Shown here piece after piece: positions 49,091 through 60,701 of a stretch of DNA of 64,000 bases; within the stretch, counting starts at the first letter, position 1; the number at the start of each line of letters is the position of its first letter. The position numbers were made by a program, and so were the translations under genes. The notes under the pieces are model-generated. The model was not told where the DNA came from, made no database searches, and was given only the letters and a program-made list of their open reading frames with translations. This DNA is from Sindora glabra (taxonomy: Eukaryota > Streptophyta > Magnoliopsida > Fabales > Fabaceae): NCBI GenBank assembly GCA_020226215.1, contig CM035236.1, forward strand, positions 49,227,057 through 49,291,056. Reading direction: 5' to 3'.

Positions 49091-51900
49091 AACTTCACAT
49101 TCTAGGATGTTTAAATGTTTTCAATTATCTCTATTCAATTAAGTGTCTGACCATTAAAGATTGTAACTGTCATGACTGAAAACTAAAGGTTGTGATTGAC
49201 GAATTACCTCAAGGGAAAAATACAATCATATAGGCCATGCAAACCTAAGACATCATAGAATAGCTTGTAACCTACTTTAAACTCAAAAAGGCATATAGCC
49301 ATTACACATTCACTAATTTTTCACATACATATAGTCCCACATGAACTTTCTCATTTTTTAACATTCACCTATTAATCCATATATTAACAACATATTCATA
49401 TCAGTTTGTAACCAGACAATCCTTCATAATTATAACAAAATACATATATGCATATCAATAGAAGCATGCCCTACCTATAGGTTTAAAGGAATGCATCTAA
49501 AAGTATTTAAATTTTACAACTTTCAAAATATAAAAAAGTTTCACATCAAGCCCACACAAATAAAGTTTGAGGTTCACCATAAAAGAATGCTTTTCTCTCT
49601 CTAAGGGCTTAGAGATTACAAACTCAAAGCTAAATCTGTATCTGAAAAACAATATAACAAATGGAGTGAGTCATTAGCTTAATGAATAAATAATATGAAT
49701 TTTTAATAGAAATGAGACTAGCCATAGCATGAGTTTTTCCTTAGAAAAAAATACATAAGCTTTTCAATACAAAATGATATCATAAGAGTTATACAATTAT
49801 ATTTGATAAAATGCTAATTAGAATATTCATTAGAAGTAGAATACTAAAACATGAGTTTCAAGCCTAAAAAGTAGATTATAGGTTCTTTAAACATAATATA
49901 GGAAATCATCATGAACTTAGATTTATGATAAGAATTTTAATACTATATATCCATGATTAATAAGTAATCAACATCAAAAGTTAATAAATTTAAAAATACA
50001 TAAACTATCAAAAAATACATTTTTGGGATGGGAGATTCCCAATTGTGATTAAGAAATGCAAGCATTCCACTCATGAATTAACAATATTAAGAGAGCTCTT
50101 AACTCTAACACACCCATTAGGTTACTGTAAACCAATTCACATGTGTTGGCCAACATATAGAGTTAGTAACTCCCTTGCTAACTGGGGTTTGAACTAAGGT
50201 GCATCAAAGCTAATGTTATTACTATAATTAGCTATAATTTTCAACTAGTTTTCTCCCAAAATAAGTTTATAGAAACAATAGAATACCATACATATAAGTG
50301 ATAGTTATATAAGAAAGTTATTGGTAAATAAACAGTTTCATATATCAAGGTTTAAATCAATCTCAATCCATACTCTCTTTCAACTATGAATAGTTCATCA
50401 AGGTCTCCAACCTTGGTAGTCAACATTTCCAATATCAAATCATTCCAAACTTATCAAATAATCATCTTTACAAGCATACATAAAAAATCCAATACATTAC
50501 CATTTTATCCATAATAACCTTTCAAAAGAACATTATATAATAAGGTTCTAGCAATACATCATTTCAAAAAAAATCACATAAATTAATTTCCTTATCGTAG
50601 TGTCATTTTAATACCATTTTGTATTACTACAACTTAAAGAAAATTTTTAAGGTGCTTATCCCAAGAGTACCTAGTGCTCTAACATATATATGGAATTAAA
50701 ATACATAAAAAATAATAATAATTAATAAATTGATTAAAAGTATAGAGGAGGTTGGAATATATGTAAAAATGTGGGAATACACATTATTTACTCACAGAAT
50801 AACCAGTATGCTCATGTTCGACTCTTTCCTATTTCACGAACCATCAATGCCATTAGGAAGTGTTCTTTGACTTCACGTAAGTAATCAAATAACAATTCAA
50901 ACACAACTCAACACTAATTTTGTAACATTGAGTTCCTTATTACAAAAATTCCAAATTTCATATTCTAAGCATAACAAAGAACAAACTTATCCTTCCTACC
51001 CACTAGCTAATCTAAGTTAATCTAACTTCTAAATAAGAGAATAAAGCTTAGGAATTACCTTATTAGGAAAAAATAAGGAGAAAAACAACAAACTAGCAAG
51101 AGAAATCCTAAAATCTCCAAAACCTCAAAAATACCAAAATGACAAAAACAATAACTAGAAACAAGGAGAAAGTGGAAGAAAAATGCGTGGGAATATGAAG
51201 AAAATGAGTTGTCTTGAGTGGTTCGAAGTGGAAAAGGAAAAAGAAGAAGAAGAGAGCCAAGAAGAGAGAATTTTCAGTGTGTCTGTGTTGTTCTAGTTTT
51301 GTTTCGAGGTAAAAAGGTTTTTTCTAGGTCGCATGTTATTGGGTCTGGGGGATTATAGGTTACTAGGTTTGGGCTATGATTTCAACACCGTATTTACATT
51401 CATTTTCTATTTGTCATTTTACTCTTCATTTACTTAAAACATAAATATAAATAAGGAAATACCACCCATTTGATTAAAAAAATTGAAAAAATAAAAACTC
51501 CAAAAAATAAAAATTTAGATTTTGTGTTTTAGTTTAAAATGTCAAATTTTGAAAAATTTTAAAAATATTGATTTCTCAAAATAGTCATTTTAAGTTCCAA
51601 AAAATTTATTAAAAATCACTTTTTGATTTAAAATTATAAGGGGAACAAATGCCAAGATTTTTATTTTTCAAATAATGCATATTTCGTATAACTTTTTAAG
51701 GGAGGTGCCCCAAACTTAAAAAAAAATTTCAAATTTTGAAAGACACAATTTTTTTCATGAAACTAAGCTAAACAATAGTATAAATCAAATTAAATTCTTT
51801 CAATAAATTAGAAAATAAATGGTTTAAGTCTACTTGAGGTAATTTCAAGTTCATATCATAAATATCTAACTATATATTATTCTATAATGATCTTGTATTA
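49091..51900 (-). other. Probable minus-strand LTR relic, no gene
   Basis: GGAGTGAGTCATTAGCTTAA (49664-49683) and, further on, AGGTGCTTATCCCAAGAGTA (50650) are phrases typical, in reverse complement, of long plant Ty3 LTRs. A purine-rich leader-like run (51150-51280) may mark the transcribed start of another LTR. I could not define ends. No coding region is seen in 2.8 kb. Confidence 0.3.
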
Positions 51901-51929
51901 CTTGTTAATGGTAGGGTTGTCATATTAAT

Positions 51930-52252
51930 CAACTTGATCTGCATAATTCAAGTCATCAGTGGGAGTGCTTGAAGAAAAACTTGCATTATTTTATTATATA
52001 GGGAAGCGCAAAGCTAAATTCTCTCCCAAAAGGGCTTAAAAAGGCTACTTCTATGCATTATCTTGTAATACATGCATGCCATCAATCGGAATCTTCGTCA
52101 AAGATTGACAAACTTATGTTACTTGGGAAAGTTATGATGACCAAATAGTATAAATTGGCTTTGCTTTCTGATGAGATGGAAACCTCCAATCCCTAAAGCA
52201 TTTGATGATGAAGGATTGTCTAGAGTTTTGGCCAAGAGTCGAAATGAACGTC
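51930..52252 (+). pseudogene. Gene-like relic at the Athila insertion site
   Basis: The sequence immediately left of the Athila LTR is less AT-rich and can be read in pieces: IDKLMLLGKVMMTK, YKLALLSDEMETSNP and KAFDDEGLSRVLAKSRNERL, the last running directly into the LTR start. Stops separate the pieces. The balanced composition suggests an exon or retroelement coding sequence interrupted by the Athila insertion. I do not recognise the protein. Confidence 0.25.
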
Positions 52253-52850
52253 TGATACGTAAAATATTTACATATTTATTTTTCCTTGTATGGTGCATTT
52301 TTGGATGTTATCTTGTTTGATTTAATAAATTTAGTTGCATTTTGTGAATGAGTCTTGAATTTGAAATGAAATCAAATATTTTAGATAATGCTGTATTTTG
52401 ACCCTATTTCAGGTTTTAGGCTATATCTGGAGTTCTAGATGTTGGATTTGGTTGTTATTTATATGGTTACAAAGCTAAGAAAAGTACCTACAACTTTCAT
52501 GTTTAAATAAAATCCCAATTCCGAATCTAAGGATCTCAAATTCTGCTTGGAAGATGAAACAGTGGTTCTGACGGAATCTGACCTTTGGTTACTAATCTGA
52601 CCATAACTTGGGATAGAAATGTCAAAATTAGGAGTTCTTTGCGGCATTTGAAAGTTAAGATCTGGCTCTACAAATCCTATGTTGATAGGAAGATGTAAAT
52701 ATGCCATTCTCATGGTGAAAAATTACCAACAAGTCAGAAGAATTGTTGCTGCGAAAATCAAGAAGGGTAGCTAAAGACCATGAGTAGTAGCTAAAGAATG
52801 TGATTGGTAGCTAATGGTCAAGATTTATGACTTGCAGCTGATTCATTCAC

Positions 52851-52860
52851 CTATAAATAG
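52851..52860 (+). promoter_or_regulatory. LTR promoter TATA box
   Basis: CTATAAATAG, with CACC just before it and a purine-richer leader after it, lies about 600 bp into the LTR, separating U3 from R. Transcription would be expected to start roughly 25-35 nt downstream. Confidence 0.65.
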
Positions 52861-52944
52861 GTAGAAGTAGAGATCATTTGCAGCATTCATTGATTCATGC
52901 ATCTTAGATAGTAGTTTAGTTCATGCATTTTTAGTTCTTGTATG

Positions 52945-53008
52945 CCTCCTACATGAAAGGCTAGGTTTTCCTCCTACATGGAAGGTTTTACCTCCTACAT
53001 GGATGGAT
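52945..53008 (+). repeat. Three-unit short repeat in the LTR leader (CTCCTACATG)
   Basis: CCTCCTACATGAAAGG, CCTCCTACATGGAAGG and CCTCCTACATGGATGG start near 52945, 52970 and 52991, 21-25 bp apart and about 90 bp downstream of the TATA box, so they lie in the transcribed leader. Function unknown. Confidence 0.75.
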
Positions 53009-53823
53009 AGTATTTCTATTCTCATGCATTTGTAATTATAATTTTGTGTTTGTATCATGAATGTGATGATATTTCTATTTTATTTTGAGTTTGTTTTTAA
53101 TTTCATTATGTTCTAATTTTTTATCTTCCTAGGGTGATGACGTAACTTGATAATAACGGATTGAATTCTAATCTATTGAAACTAATTTCAATTTTATTTC
53201 CTAGATTGAGTTTTAATTATTGCTCTTAATGCTTTCAATTGATTGGCCACCTTTTGAATGAACTCAATATGTGTGTTGAGACCGGAAGGAGATACATGTG
53301 TATGGAACCTATAATTAAAACCGTAAATTACATATGAAATAGGAATATATTCATATGGTTTATGTAGTCTTAATGAGTTCCATAAATCCTAATGCATGAT
53401 TAGTTGTTTTAATTCACATAGGAATATAGTGAATTGGCAATTAATTATAGAATTACTTGACCTTGGAAGAGGCTAGTAATTAATTTAGGGAAACTCGACT
53501 ATCAATTAAGGGAGTTAAAATTGGATTAGTGTAGATAGATGATTCAATCCGAAATTGTTAAGTGAAGTCTGATCCCTAGGTCTTTATTCATCTTTATCTT
53601 TATTCCAATTGCAATCATATTTATTTAAGTATTTTTTGCATTAATCTTTATTTACTCACTTCATTTCCAACTAATCGATTTGCCAAATAGTGTTAGGATT
53701 ATTAATTTTGGTACTTAGTGAAATAATTCTCGTGGGAACGATACTTTCTCATCACTTTATTACTTATTTATGACAGTGTGCACTTGCGCTAATTGATAAA
53801 CCATTTTACACGTGACAAGTTTT

Positions 53824-53841
53824 TGGCGCCGTTGCCGGGGA
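53824..53841 (+). promoter_or_regulatory. Primer-binding site, tRNA-Asp
   Basis: TGGCGCCGTTGCCGGGGA is complementary over 18 nt to the 3' end of plant tRNA-Asp including CCA (known from memory). It follows the LTR end after AGTTTT. It would prime minus-strand cDNA synthesis. tRNA-Asp priming is characteristic of Athila. Confidence 0.9.
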
Positions 53842-53948
53842 TTGTTATCATTAATATCAATACCAAATAATCTTAATCTTAATTTGGTTTTTATTTTACA
53901 TTTTTTTTCTTTAGTGTTTCTTTTCTTTTTTCAGGTTTGTCCTATTGT

Positions 53949-55636
53949 ATGACCAGATCAAGAGTTGTTGAGCCACTGCTATTTGATTTTGAGATCGAGA
54001 AAACTTGTCGAAAGAATCGAAAGATACAGAAGCAGTCAACTATAGATCAAAGGGAAGCAATGGCAGATTTGAGAGAAGAACCAGACACCAAAGCACTCCG
54101 TGACTATGCCACACCAACAGTCATGGATACCATTTCTAGGATCAGGAGACCGCCTATACCAGCCAACAACTTTGAGATCAAGCCAGCCATAATTCAAATG
54201 ATGCAAGCAAATCAGTTTAGAGGTTCTCCAGTAGAAGATCCGAATGCACATATAGCCAGCTTTTTGGAAATTTGTGATACATTCAAGCATAATGGCGTTT
54301 TTGATGATGCCATAAGGTTGCAACTTTTCCCTTTCTCACTTAGGGATAAGGCTAAAAGTTGGTTACACTCTTTACCAGTGGGGAGCATCACTACATGGAA
54401 CATATTGGCACAAAAATTCCTAGCAAAATTCTTTCCTCTAGCAAAAACTACAAAGATGAGAAATGAGATTGCTTCATTCACCCAGCATGACATGGAAAGC
54501 CTTTATGAAGCATGGGAAAGATACAAGGAGCTGCTAAGAAGATGTCCTCATCATGGGCTACCAGATTGGCTACAACTACAAACTTTCTACAATGGATTGT
54601 CTAATGCTACCAGAACACTTATAGATGCTACAGCTGGTGGATCATTAATGGGAAAAAGCATAGAAGCTGCTATGGAGTTGTTGGAAGAGATGGCAGCAAA
54701 TGCTTACCAATGGCCTTCTGAACGCAATACTTCAAAGAAAGCACTTGGAGTCCATGAGCTAGACATTCTAACCACTTTGTCTTCTCAAGTTACCTCTTTA
54801 TCCAAGCAAGTGAGTTCATTAACAGCTCAAGCAAATACAATCAGTACTCCTGCAGATGCTTGTGATTTATGTGGAGGTCCTCACATGAGCACACAATGTC
54901 AAGAAGGAAATCCATTCATTCCTTCTCAACCTGAACAAGCCAACTATGTGGGGAATCAAAATCGTCAAAATGATCCTTTTTCAAACATATACAATCCAGG
55001 ATGGAGAAACCACCCTAATTTAGGGTGGAGGAATAATTAGAATGTGTTCAAACCTCAAGGGAATTATCAACAAATTCAACAATCACCACCACAACCAAAG
55101 GTGAATTTAGAAGAAGCATTGGCTCAATTAACCATGAATACTTCCCAATTCATGGTCAGAACAGAAGCTACACTTAAGAATCATGAAGCAATCATGCAAA
55201 CTCAAGCAACCTCAATAAAAAATTTGGAGGTGCAAATAGGCCAAATTGCAAGTATGCTGAATTCTAAACAACCAGGCACTTTACCCAGCGACATTGAAAG
55301 AAATCCTAGAGAGCACGTAAAGGCTATCTCATTAAGAAGTGGGAAGCAGTTAAATGAGCCAGAATCAAGGAAGAAAAATGAAGAAGCTCAGAAAGAAGAT
55401 GAGGTGATTCCAGGAAGAATGACTTTTCCAGATAATCCTCCACCATATGTTCCACCAGTTCCATTTCCTCAAAGATTGGTGAAAGCTAAGCTAGACAAGC
55501 AGTTTAGCAAGTTTTTGGAGGTGTTTAAGAAGTTGCATATCAACATCCCATTTGCTGAAGCTTTAGCCCAAATGCCCAGTTATGCAAAATTTATGAAGGA
55601 GATTTTATCAAAGAAACACAAACTGGAAGATTTCGA
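53949..55636 (+). pseudogene. gag: Athila Gag (capsid/nucleocapsid), with one in-frame stop
   Basis: Gag forms the virus-like particle that packages element RNA. The ATG at 53949 (MTRSRVVEPLLF) is chosen over the earlier TTG, as it follows a splice-acceptor-like TTTTTTCAG. A Retrotrans_gag-type core lies at about residues 90-205 (FLEICDTFKHNGV, LFPFSLRDKAKSWLHSLP, FLAKFFPLAKT), then a zinc knuckle at 305-317, CDLCGGPHMSTQC (CX2CX3HX4C). A TAG at 55038-55040 interrupts the frame, and the same frame reopens at once (NVFKPQGNYQQ, VKAISLRSGKQL, PFPQRLVKAKLDKQFSKFLE) and continues to 55636, where a solo LTR is inserted. Gag and protease share one frame across the insertion site. As it stands it encodes a 363-residue truncated Gag. 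Confidence 0.9.
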
Positions 55637-57081
55637 TGCTGGAAATCGCGCATCATACATGCACAGTGGAATAAAATTTTTTGCACGATTTCCACCAAGG
55701 ATCCATGCGAATTTAGAACGCCATAGATCAGGGATTAGGGTTTATACCTTTCGAAAAAATTCTTCTGACCGCTGCAGCAAATCTGATCTGCTTCCAAATC
55801 ACGAACCGGAATGGAAACCAGTAAATCAGATCACCAGTACAACGTTTTGTGGCTGCACCTCTGTGGTATCCACACGAACCCGTGAATCACCGATGAATGT
55901 CTGCTACACACACCGGTTGGAATTGATCTCCTTAGACCTCGTAGTGCTAGCTACGCCTCTTCAGAGATTTTAGTCAATGAGAGTGGCTAGGATTTTTCTA
56001 TGCTTTTACTTGGGATGCGTGAAGAATAACAGTAATCCTATTATTACCCAATAAGCCTATTTAAATAGGTGCATAGAAAAACCTAACCTATTTGGGCCTT
56101 ATTCCATTGTATAATTATAAGCTTACTATTAGGCCTTACAATTATAACATGAATTCCCAAATATTAAGCCCAAACAATTTGGTCCATTAATTCCAAATTC
56201 ACTAAGCTCTAAGTGTGCGACCCTACAGGCTCTCATTACGTTGACAATGACCATTAATCATATTAATGATCATAAACAAAGATTGGTGTCTAGCAACACA
56301 TCATTGTTACCCAAGTAATGAGAAAGTCGGTGATTTGACTAAACCTTTACACGTGATCATCACTTATGTCCTTTTGTCCTATACATCTAGATTGAGCACG
56401 AGACATGGACCGTGTCATTCCCGTATAGCCCAATCTTAAGGTTTCTTGACTCCTAAGTAAGCTGACTAAAACAAATGTAATTGACATCTCATGTCAATTC
56501 ATCTGAGCATGGCCATGCATTTTCTCAACTTTACTTAGTCAAGGGGCCCATAGATGTTACTTCTGTTATATAGGAGGGACAAATCCCATCTTGATCACAC
56601 AAACCCCTCTGCATGATATGTGACATATCCAATATCTACCCTTGCATTCACTTAACTATTAGTGACATAAAATAGTATCAAAATATGAAACTCACATGTA
56701 GGGAACCTTGGTGATCTCAGGTCAAAGGACCATATTAATAATGATCACTAAGAACCACTTATGACACTCATATAACGATCCATGTAGCGTTCTTAATATG
56801 GGTCGGTCCAGTATACAAGTTCTCTAACTTGTACTCATGTGTAAACTTAATATCCCATATAAGTTTTCACACATGCTAGTCTTAACATATCAAAGCAACC
56901 TAATCCACAATGATATATGACTAGGGACATTTAAGAATACAATTATTCTAAGGTTATTATTATAATTAAATATATTACGCAGACAATATATATAAATATA
57001 ATAATTGGAATTGCCATTAAAATAACATGATTCAAAATTACAATCACCAATATGATTGGTTTTAAGGCATATACACTAACA
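55637..57081 (-). mobile_element. Solo LTR, 1445 bp, nested between gag and protease
   Basis: It starts TGCTGG and ends TAACA, with TTCGA on both sides (55632-55636, 57082-57086). Deleting it plus one TTCGA rejoins the Athila reading frame exactly, so it is a clean later insertion. The sense strand is probably minus (TGTTAGTGTATATGCC at its start). It shares much of its length with the 47416-49085 solo LTR, including GCATGGCCATGC (a perfect palindrome), CCCCTCTGCATGAT and AGGTCAAAGGACC. A TATA-like CCTATTTAAATAGG lies near 56049. The GC-richer left part was read by the gag frame for about 110 further codons, creating a chimeric tail without meaning. Confidence 0.92.
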
Positions 57082-57633
57082 TTCGAAACAGTAGCCTTAA
57101 CTGAAGAGTGTAGTGCAATTCTCCAAAAGAAACTACCACCAAAGCTTAAAGACCCTGGGAGTTTCTGCATACCCTGTACCATTGGAGAATGTGAATTTGA
57201 AAAAGCCTTATGTGACCTTGGTGCAAGTGTGAATTTGATGCCATTATCCGTCTACAAGAAGCTGGGATTGGGAGAAGTGAAACCAACTACCATGTCACTG
57301 CAGTTAGCAGATCGTTCAATAAAGCATCCACGTGGAATCCTTGAAGATGTGCTAGTAAAAGTTGATAAATTCATCTTCCCAGCAGATTTTATAGTGCTTG
57401 ACATGGAAGAAGATCAAGAAATTCCTATTATTCTTGGAAGACCATTTCTTGCAACTGGACGAGCTCTAATTGATGTACAGAAGGGAAAGCTGACTTTACA
57501 GATTCAAGATGAGCAAGTGTCCTTCAACATTTTTAAAGCCCTATCTCTTCTTGATGAAGGTGATACCTGTTTTAAGGTTGATTTAGTAAGCAGCTGCACC
57601 AGAGAAGTAGTGGATGAAATTTGCTCAAATTAA
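57082..57633 (+). pseudogene. pol: Athila aspartic protease region of pol
   Basis: It continues the gag frame after the nested LTR: TVALTEECSAILQKKLPPKL, then CDLGASVNLMPLSVYKKLGL with the active-site triad in DLGAS form at 57214, and IPIILGRPFLATGRALIDV, the family's second conserved ILGRPFL box. The protease releases Gag and Pol products in the particle. A TAA at 57631-57633 breaks the frame before the RT. Codons and residues around the catalytic site look normal, so the unit was active until recently. Confidence 0.88.
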
Positions 57634-58086
57634 CCTTTAGCAATCAATATGATGGATACATCTCATACTACTGATCCCAAAATTCTAGAACAAGTCAGCT
57701 ATCTCGAAGCCAATTCACCAATTTTCATAAAAAGGTCATTCGAAGATTTGGGAGAAAAACCACCAAAGCCAGTTCCTTTAATTGAAAAGCCACCCAAATT
57801 AGAGCTGAAAACACTACCCACTCATCTAAAGTATGCTTTCCTAGAAGAAGATTCAGCTTTTCCAGTTATCATCTCATTTGATTTAACCGTTGAAGAAGAA
57901 GAAAAGTTGTTGAGGGTGTTAAGACAGCACAAGTCCGCACTGGGATGGTCGATTGCAGATATTAAGGGAATAAGTCCTTCAATCTGTATGCATAAAATAC
58001 TGCTAGAAGAAGATGCCAAGCCCTGTATTGAATATCAAAGAAGGCTCAATCCAAATATGAAGGAGGTAGTTCGTAAAGAAGTGCTC
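57634..58086 (+). pseudogene. pol: Athila pol linker and RT amino terminus
   Basis: The same frame as the protease resumes after the stop (ATG at 57649): SYLEANSPIFIKRSFEDLG, PPKLELKTLPTHLKYAFLEE, SALGWSIADIKGISPSICMH and CIEYQRRLNPNMKEVVRKEV. This is the usual start of the Athila reverse transcriptase. A one-base deletion near 58087 then shifts the frame, ending this reading at a TAG (58093-58095), while the RT palm continues in the next frame. Confidence 0.85.
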
Positions 58087-58087
58087 A

Positions 58088-58805
58088 ATGGTTAGATGCT
58101 GGCATTATCTACCCAATTTCTGATAGTCCGTGGGTGAGTCCTGTACAAGTCGTACCAAAAAAAGGAGGCATGACAGTGGTTCCAAATGAAAATAATGAGC
58201 TGATCCCGCAGAGAACAGTGACCGGATGGAGAGTTTGCATTAACTATTGGAAGCTCAACAAATCTACCATAAAAGATCATTTTCCCTTGCCATTCCTAGA
58301 TCAAATGCTAGATAAATTAGCGGGACAAGCTTACTACTGCTTCCTTGATGGATACACTAGTTACAATCAAATTTTGATTGCTCCTGAAGATCAAGAGAAA
58401 ACAACTTTTACTTGCCCATATGGAACATTCACCTTCAGAAAAATGCCCTTTGGATTATGCAATGCTCCTGCAACCTTCCAACGGACAATGATGGCAATCT
58501 TTTCAGATATGGTGAAAAATTTTATTGAAGTGTTCATGGATGATTTCTCAGTGTTTGGGGAATCTTTTGATCTCTGTCTAGCTAACTTGAAAAAGGTGTT
58601 ACAACGCTGTGTGGAGACCAACCTTGTATTGAATTGGGAAAAATGCTACTTCATGGTGAAAGAAGGTATCGTGCTGGGACACAAAGTTTCAATTCATGGG
58701 ATCGAAGTTGATCGAGCAAAAATTGAAACTATTGAAAAATTATCTCCACCTGCGACAATCAAAGGCATCAGGAGTTTTCTGGGCCATGCTGGTTTTTACA
58801 GGTGA
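58088..58805 (+). pseudogene. pol: Athila reverse transcriptase core
   Basis: It copies element RNA into cDNA. In order: WLDAGIIYPISDSPWVSPVQ, VCINYWKLNKSTIKDHFPLP (the usual Asp of CIDYRKLN is Asn), YCFLDGYTSYNQI carrying the first catalytic Asp, MPFGLCNAPATFQRTMMAIF, VFMDDFSVFG with the FMDD catalytic box at 58533-58544, and IKGIRSFLGHAGFYR. A TGA at 58803-58805 closes the frame, and the same frame continues into RNase H. The catalytic Asp residues are intact; the stop, the frameshift and the Asp-to-Asn change show decay. Confidence 0.93.
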
Positions 58806-59420
58806 TTCATTAAGGATTTCTCAAGGATCACAAAATCGCTATGCAAACTGTTGGAGAAGGACATTCCATTTGTGTTTGATGAGAATTGCATGTCAGCATT
58901 CCAAACCTTGAAGAAAGCCTTGATCTCAGCACCAATCATTGTCGCTCCAGATTGGAATTATCCGTTCGAAATAATGTGTGATGCAAGTGACTATGCAGTT
59001 GGAGTAGTCTTGGGCCAGAGAAAGAATAAGATTTTTAATGCAATCTATTATGCCAGCCGAACACTCAATGAAGCCCAAATAAATTATGCAACAACCGAAA
59101 AAGAGCTCCTTGCTGTTGTATTTGCCTTTGACAAGTTCAAAGCTTACTTAATTGGCTCAAAAGTCATAGTCTGGACGAACCATTCTGCAATAAAATACTT
59201 GATAGAGAAGAAGGATGCAAAGCCTAGATTAATCAGATGGGTACTTCTGTTACAAGAATTTAATTTGGAGATCAAAGACAAGAAAGGGACCGAGAACCTC
59301 ATTGCAGATCACCTTTCTCAACTTGAACTTCCCAAACTTGAACTAGAGCTGCCAATCCAAGAGTCCTTTCTAGATGAGCAGCTGTTTAATGTAAGATCAT
59401 TATCAACTCCATGGTATGCT
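58806..59420 (+). pseudogene. pol: Athila RNase H domain (in frame after the RT stop)
   Basis: RNase H removes the RNA strand after reverse transcription. Visible: FIKDFSRITKSLCKLLEKDI, MCDASDYAVGVVLGQ with the first catalytic Asp at 58980, YATTEKELLAVVFAFDKF with the Glu, VIVWTNHSAIKYL where the usual TDHSAL Asp is Asn, and LIADHLSQLE with the last Asp. The loss of one catalytic Asp should impair activity. The frame is open from here to 60533. Confidence 0.88.
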
Positions 59421-60701
59421 GACATTGTGAATTATTTAGTAAGTGGGATGATGCCATATAAGCTCTCTGGACAACAAAAGAAGAAATTCTTAGCTAATGT
59501 GAAGTATTACTTCTGGGAAGATCCATTTGTGTATAAACATTGCCCAGATAGAATCATAAGGAGATGTGTTCCAGAAGAAGAGATGACCAGTATCCTTTCC
59601 CATTGTCATTCATCCCCATATGGCGGTCATTTTGGAGCAAATCGAACTACTGCTAAGGTTCTTCAGTCTGGATTCTATTGGCCTACTCTATTCAAAGACT
59701 CTCAAGCTTATGTAGCCGCATGTGATAAATGTCAGAGAACAGGAAACATCTCTCAAAGACATGAAACCCCATTGACCAACATTCTGGAGGTAGAATTATT
59801 TGATGTATGGGATATCGACTTCATGGGTCCTTTCCCATCTTCATTTGGCAACCAATTCATTTTAGTGGCTGTGGATTATGTATCCAAATGGGTAGAGGCA
59901 GCAGCATCTCCTACAAATGATTCTGGAGTGGTTGTGAAATTCCTGAGAAAGAATATATTCATAAGGTTTGGAGTACCTAGAGCAATCATAAGTGATGGAG
60001 GCAAGCATTTCTACAATCAACAACTTCAATCTGTGCTCACTAAATATGGAGTAACTCACAAGGTGGCAACTCCTTATCATCCACAGACCAGTGGGCAAGT
60101 GGAGATATCAAATAGAGAGTTGAAATGGATTCTAGAGAAGGCAGTGAATTCCAATAGGAAAGATTGGGCAAAGAAGCTGGATGATGCATTATGGGCTTAT
60201 AGAACAGCATTCAAGACCCCAATTGGTACATCTCCTTACCAATTGGTATATGGCAAGGCATGTCATCTTCCGGTTAAATTGGAGTATAAGGCATACTGGG
60301 CAGTTAAGGCATTAAATTTTGATTTGAAGACAGCTGTTGAAAGAAGGCTAATGCAACTCAATGAACTTGAAGAATTTTGTCAACATGCTTATGAAAATGC
60401 TAAGCTCTACAAGGAGAAAACAAAAATGTGGCATGATAGGAGAATTATAAGGAAGGAGTTCACACCAGGGCAGAAAGTACTTCTCTACAACTCAAGGTTA
60501 AAACTCTTTCTAGGAAAATTAAGATCAAGGTGATCAGGGCCTTTTACTGTGGTTCAAGTTTGGCCGTATAGAACTGTGGAGATTCAAGATGGTGATAGGA
60601 AATTCAAAGTGAAAGGGCAAAGATTGAAAGAATACAATGACGGTGCATTCAACACCATCAAGACTGTCATCACGCTCGAGGAGCCAGCTGGTAAGTATTA
60701 A
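59421..60701 (+). pseudogene. pol: Athila integrase, one stop near the C-terminus
   Basis: Integrase inserts cDNA into the genome. The HHCC zinc domain is seen as HCHSSPYGGHFG and CDKCQRTG (59598-59740). The DD35E core has Asp at 59817 (WDIDFMGPF), Asp at 59994 (ISDGGKHF) and Glu at 60102 (GQVEISNRE), with exactly 35 residues between the last two. YRTAFKTPIGTSPYQLVYGK is the conserved following block. A TGA at 60531-60533 stands in LRSR*SGPF; the same frame then gives GPFTVVQVWPYRTVEIQD and ends at TAA 60699-60701. All catalytic residues are present. Confidence 0.92.

Larger units (their letters stand above)
52253..53817 (+). repeat. 5' LTR of the Athila-type element
   Basis: It starts TGATACGTAAAATATTTACA, repeated at 63876 in the 3' LTR, and ends ...CACGTGACA six bases before the primer-binding site. 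It is 1565 bp, in the usual range for Athila. It contains a TATA box at 52851 and a short three-unit repeat downstream. The preceding five bases are ACGTC; the matching copy would lie past the window end, so the target duplication is unverified. Confidence 0.9.

Noticed and set aside
55038..55040. TAG between gag halves as a read-through stop separating Gag and Pol.
   Set aside because: It falls inside the gag C-terminal region, well before the protease, and other stops in pol follow no pattern. A mutation is simpler.
58080..58095. Programmed ribosomal frameshift between the protease/RT start and the RT core.
   Set aside because: No slippery heptamer or downstream structure stands out, and a one-base loss within a conserved codon explains it. 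Neighbouring stops show general decay.
54036..60098. Minus-strand open frames across gag and pol (for example 54036-54323, 57822-58019, 59862-60098).
   Set aside because: They are antisense shadows of strongly coding plus-strand sequence, without motifs of their own.
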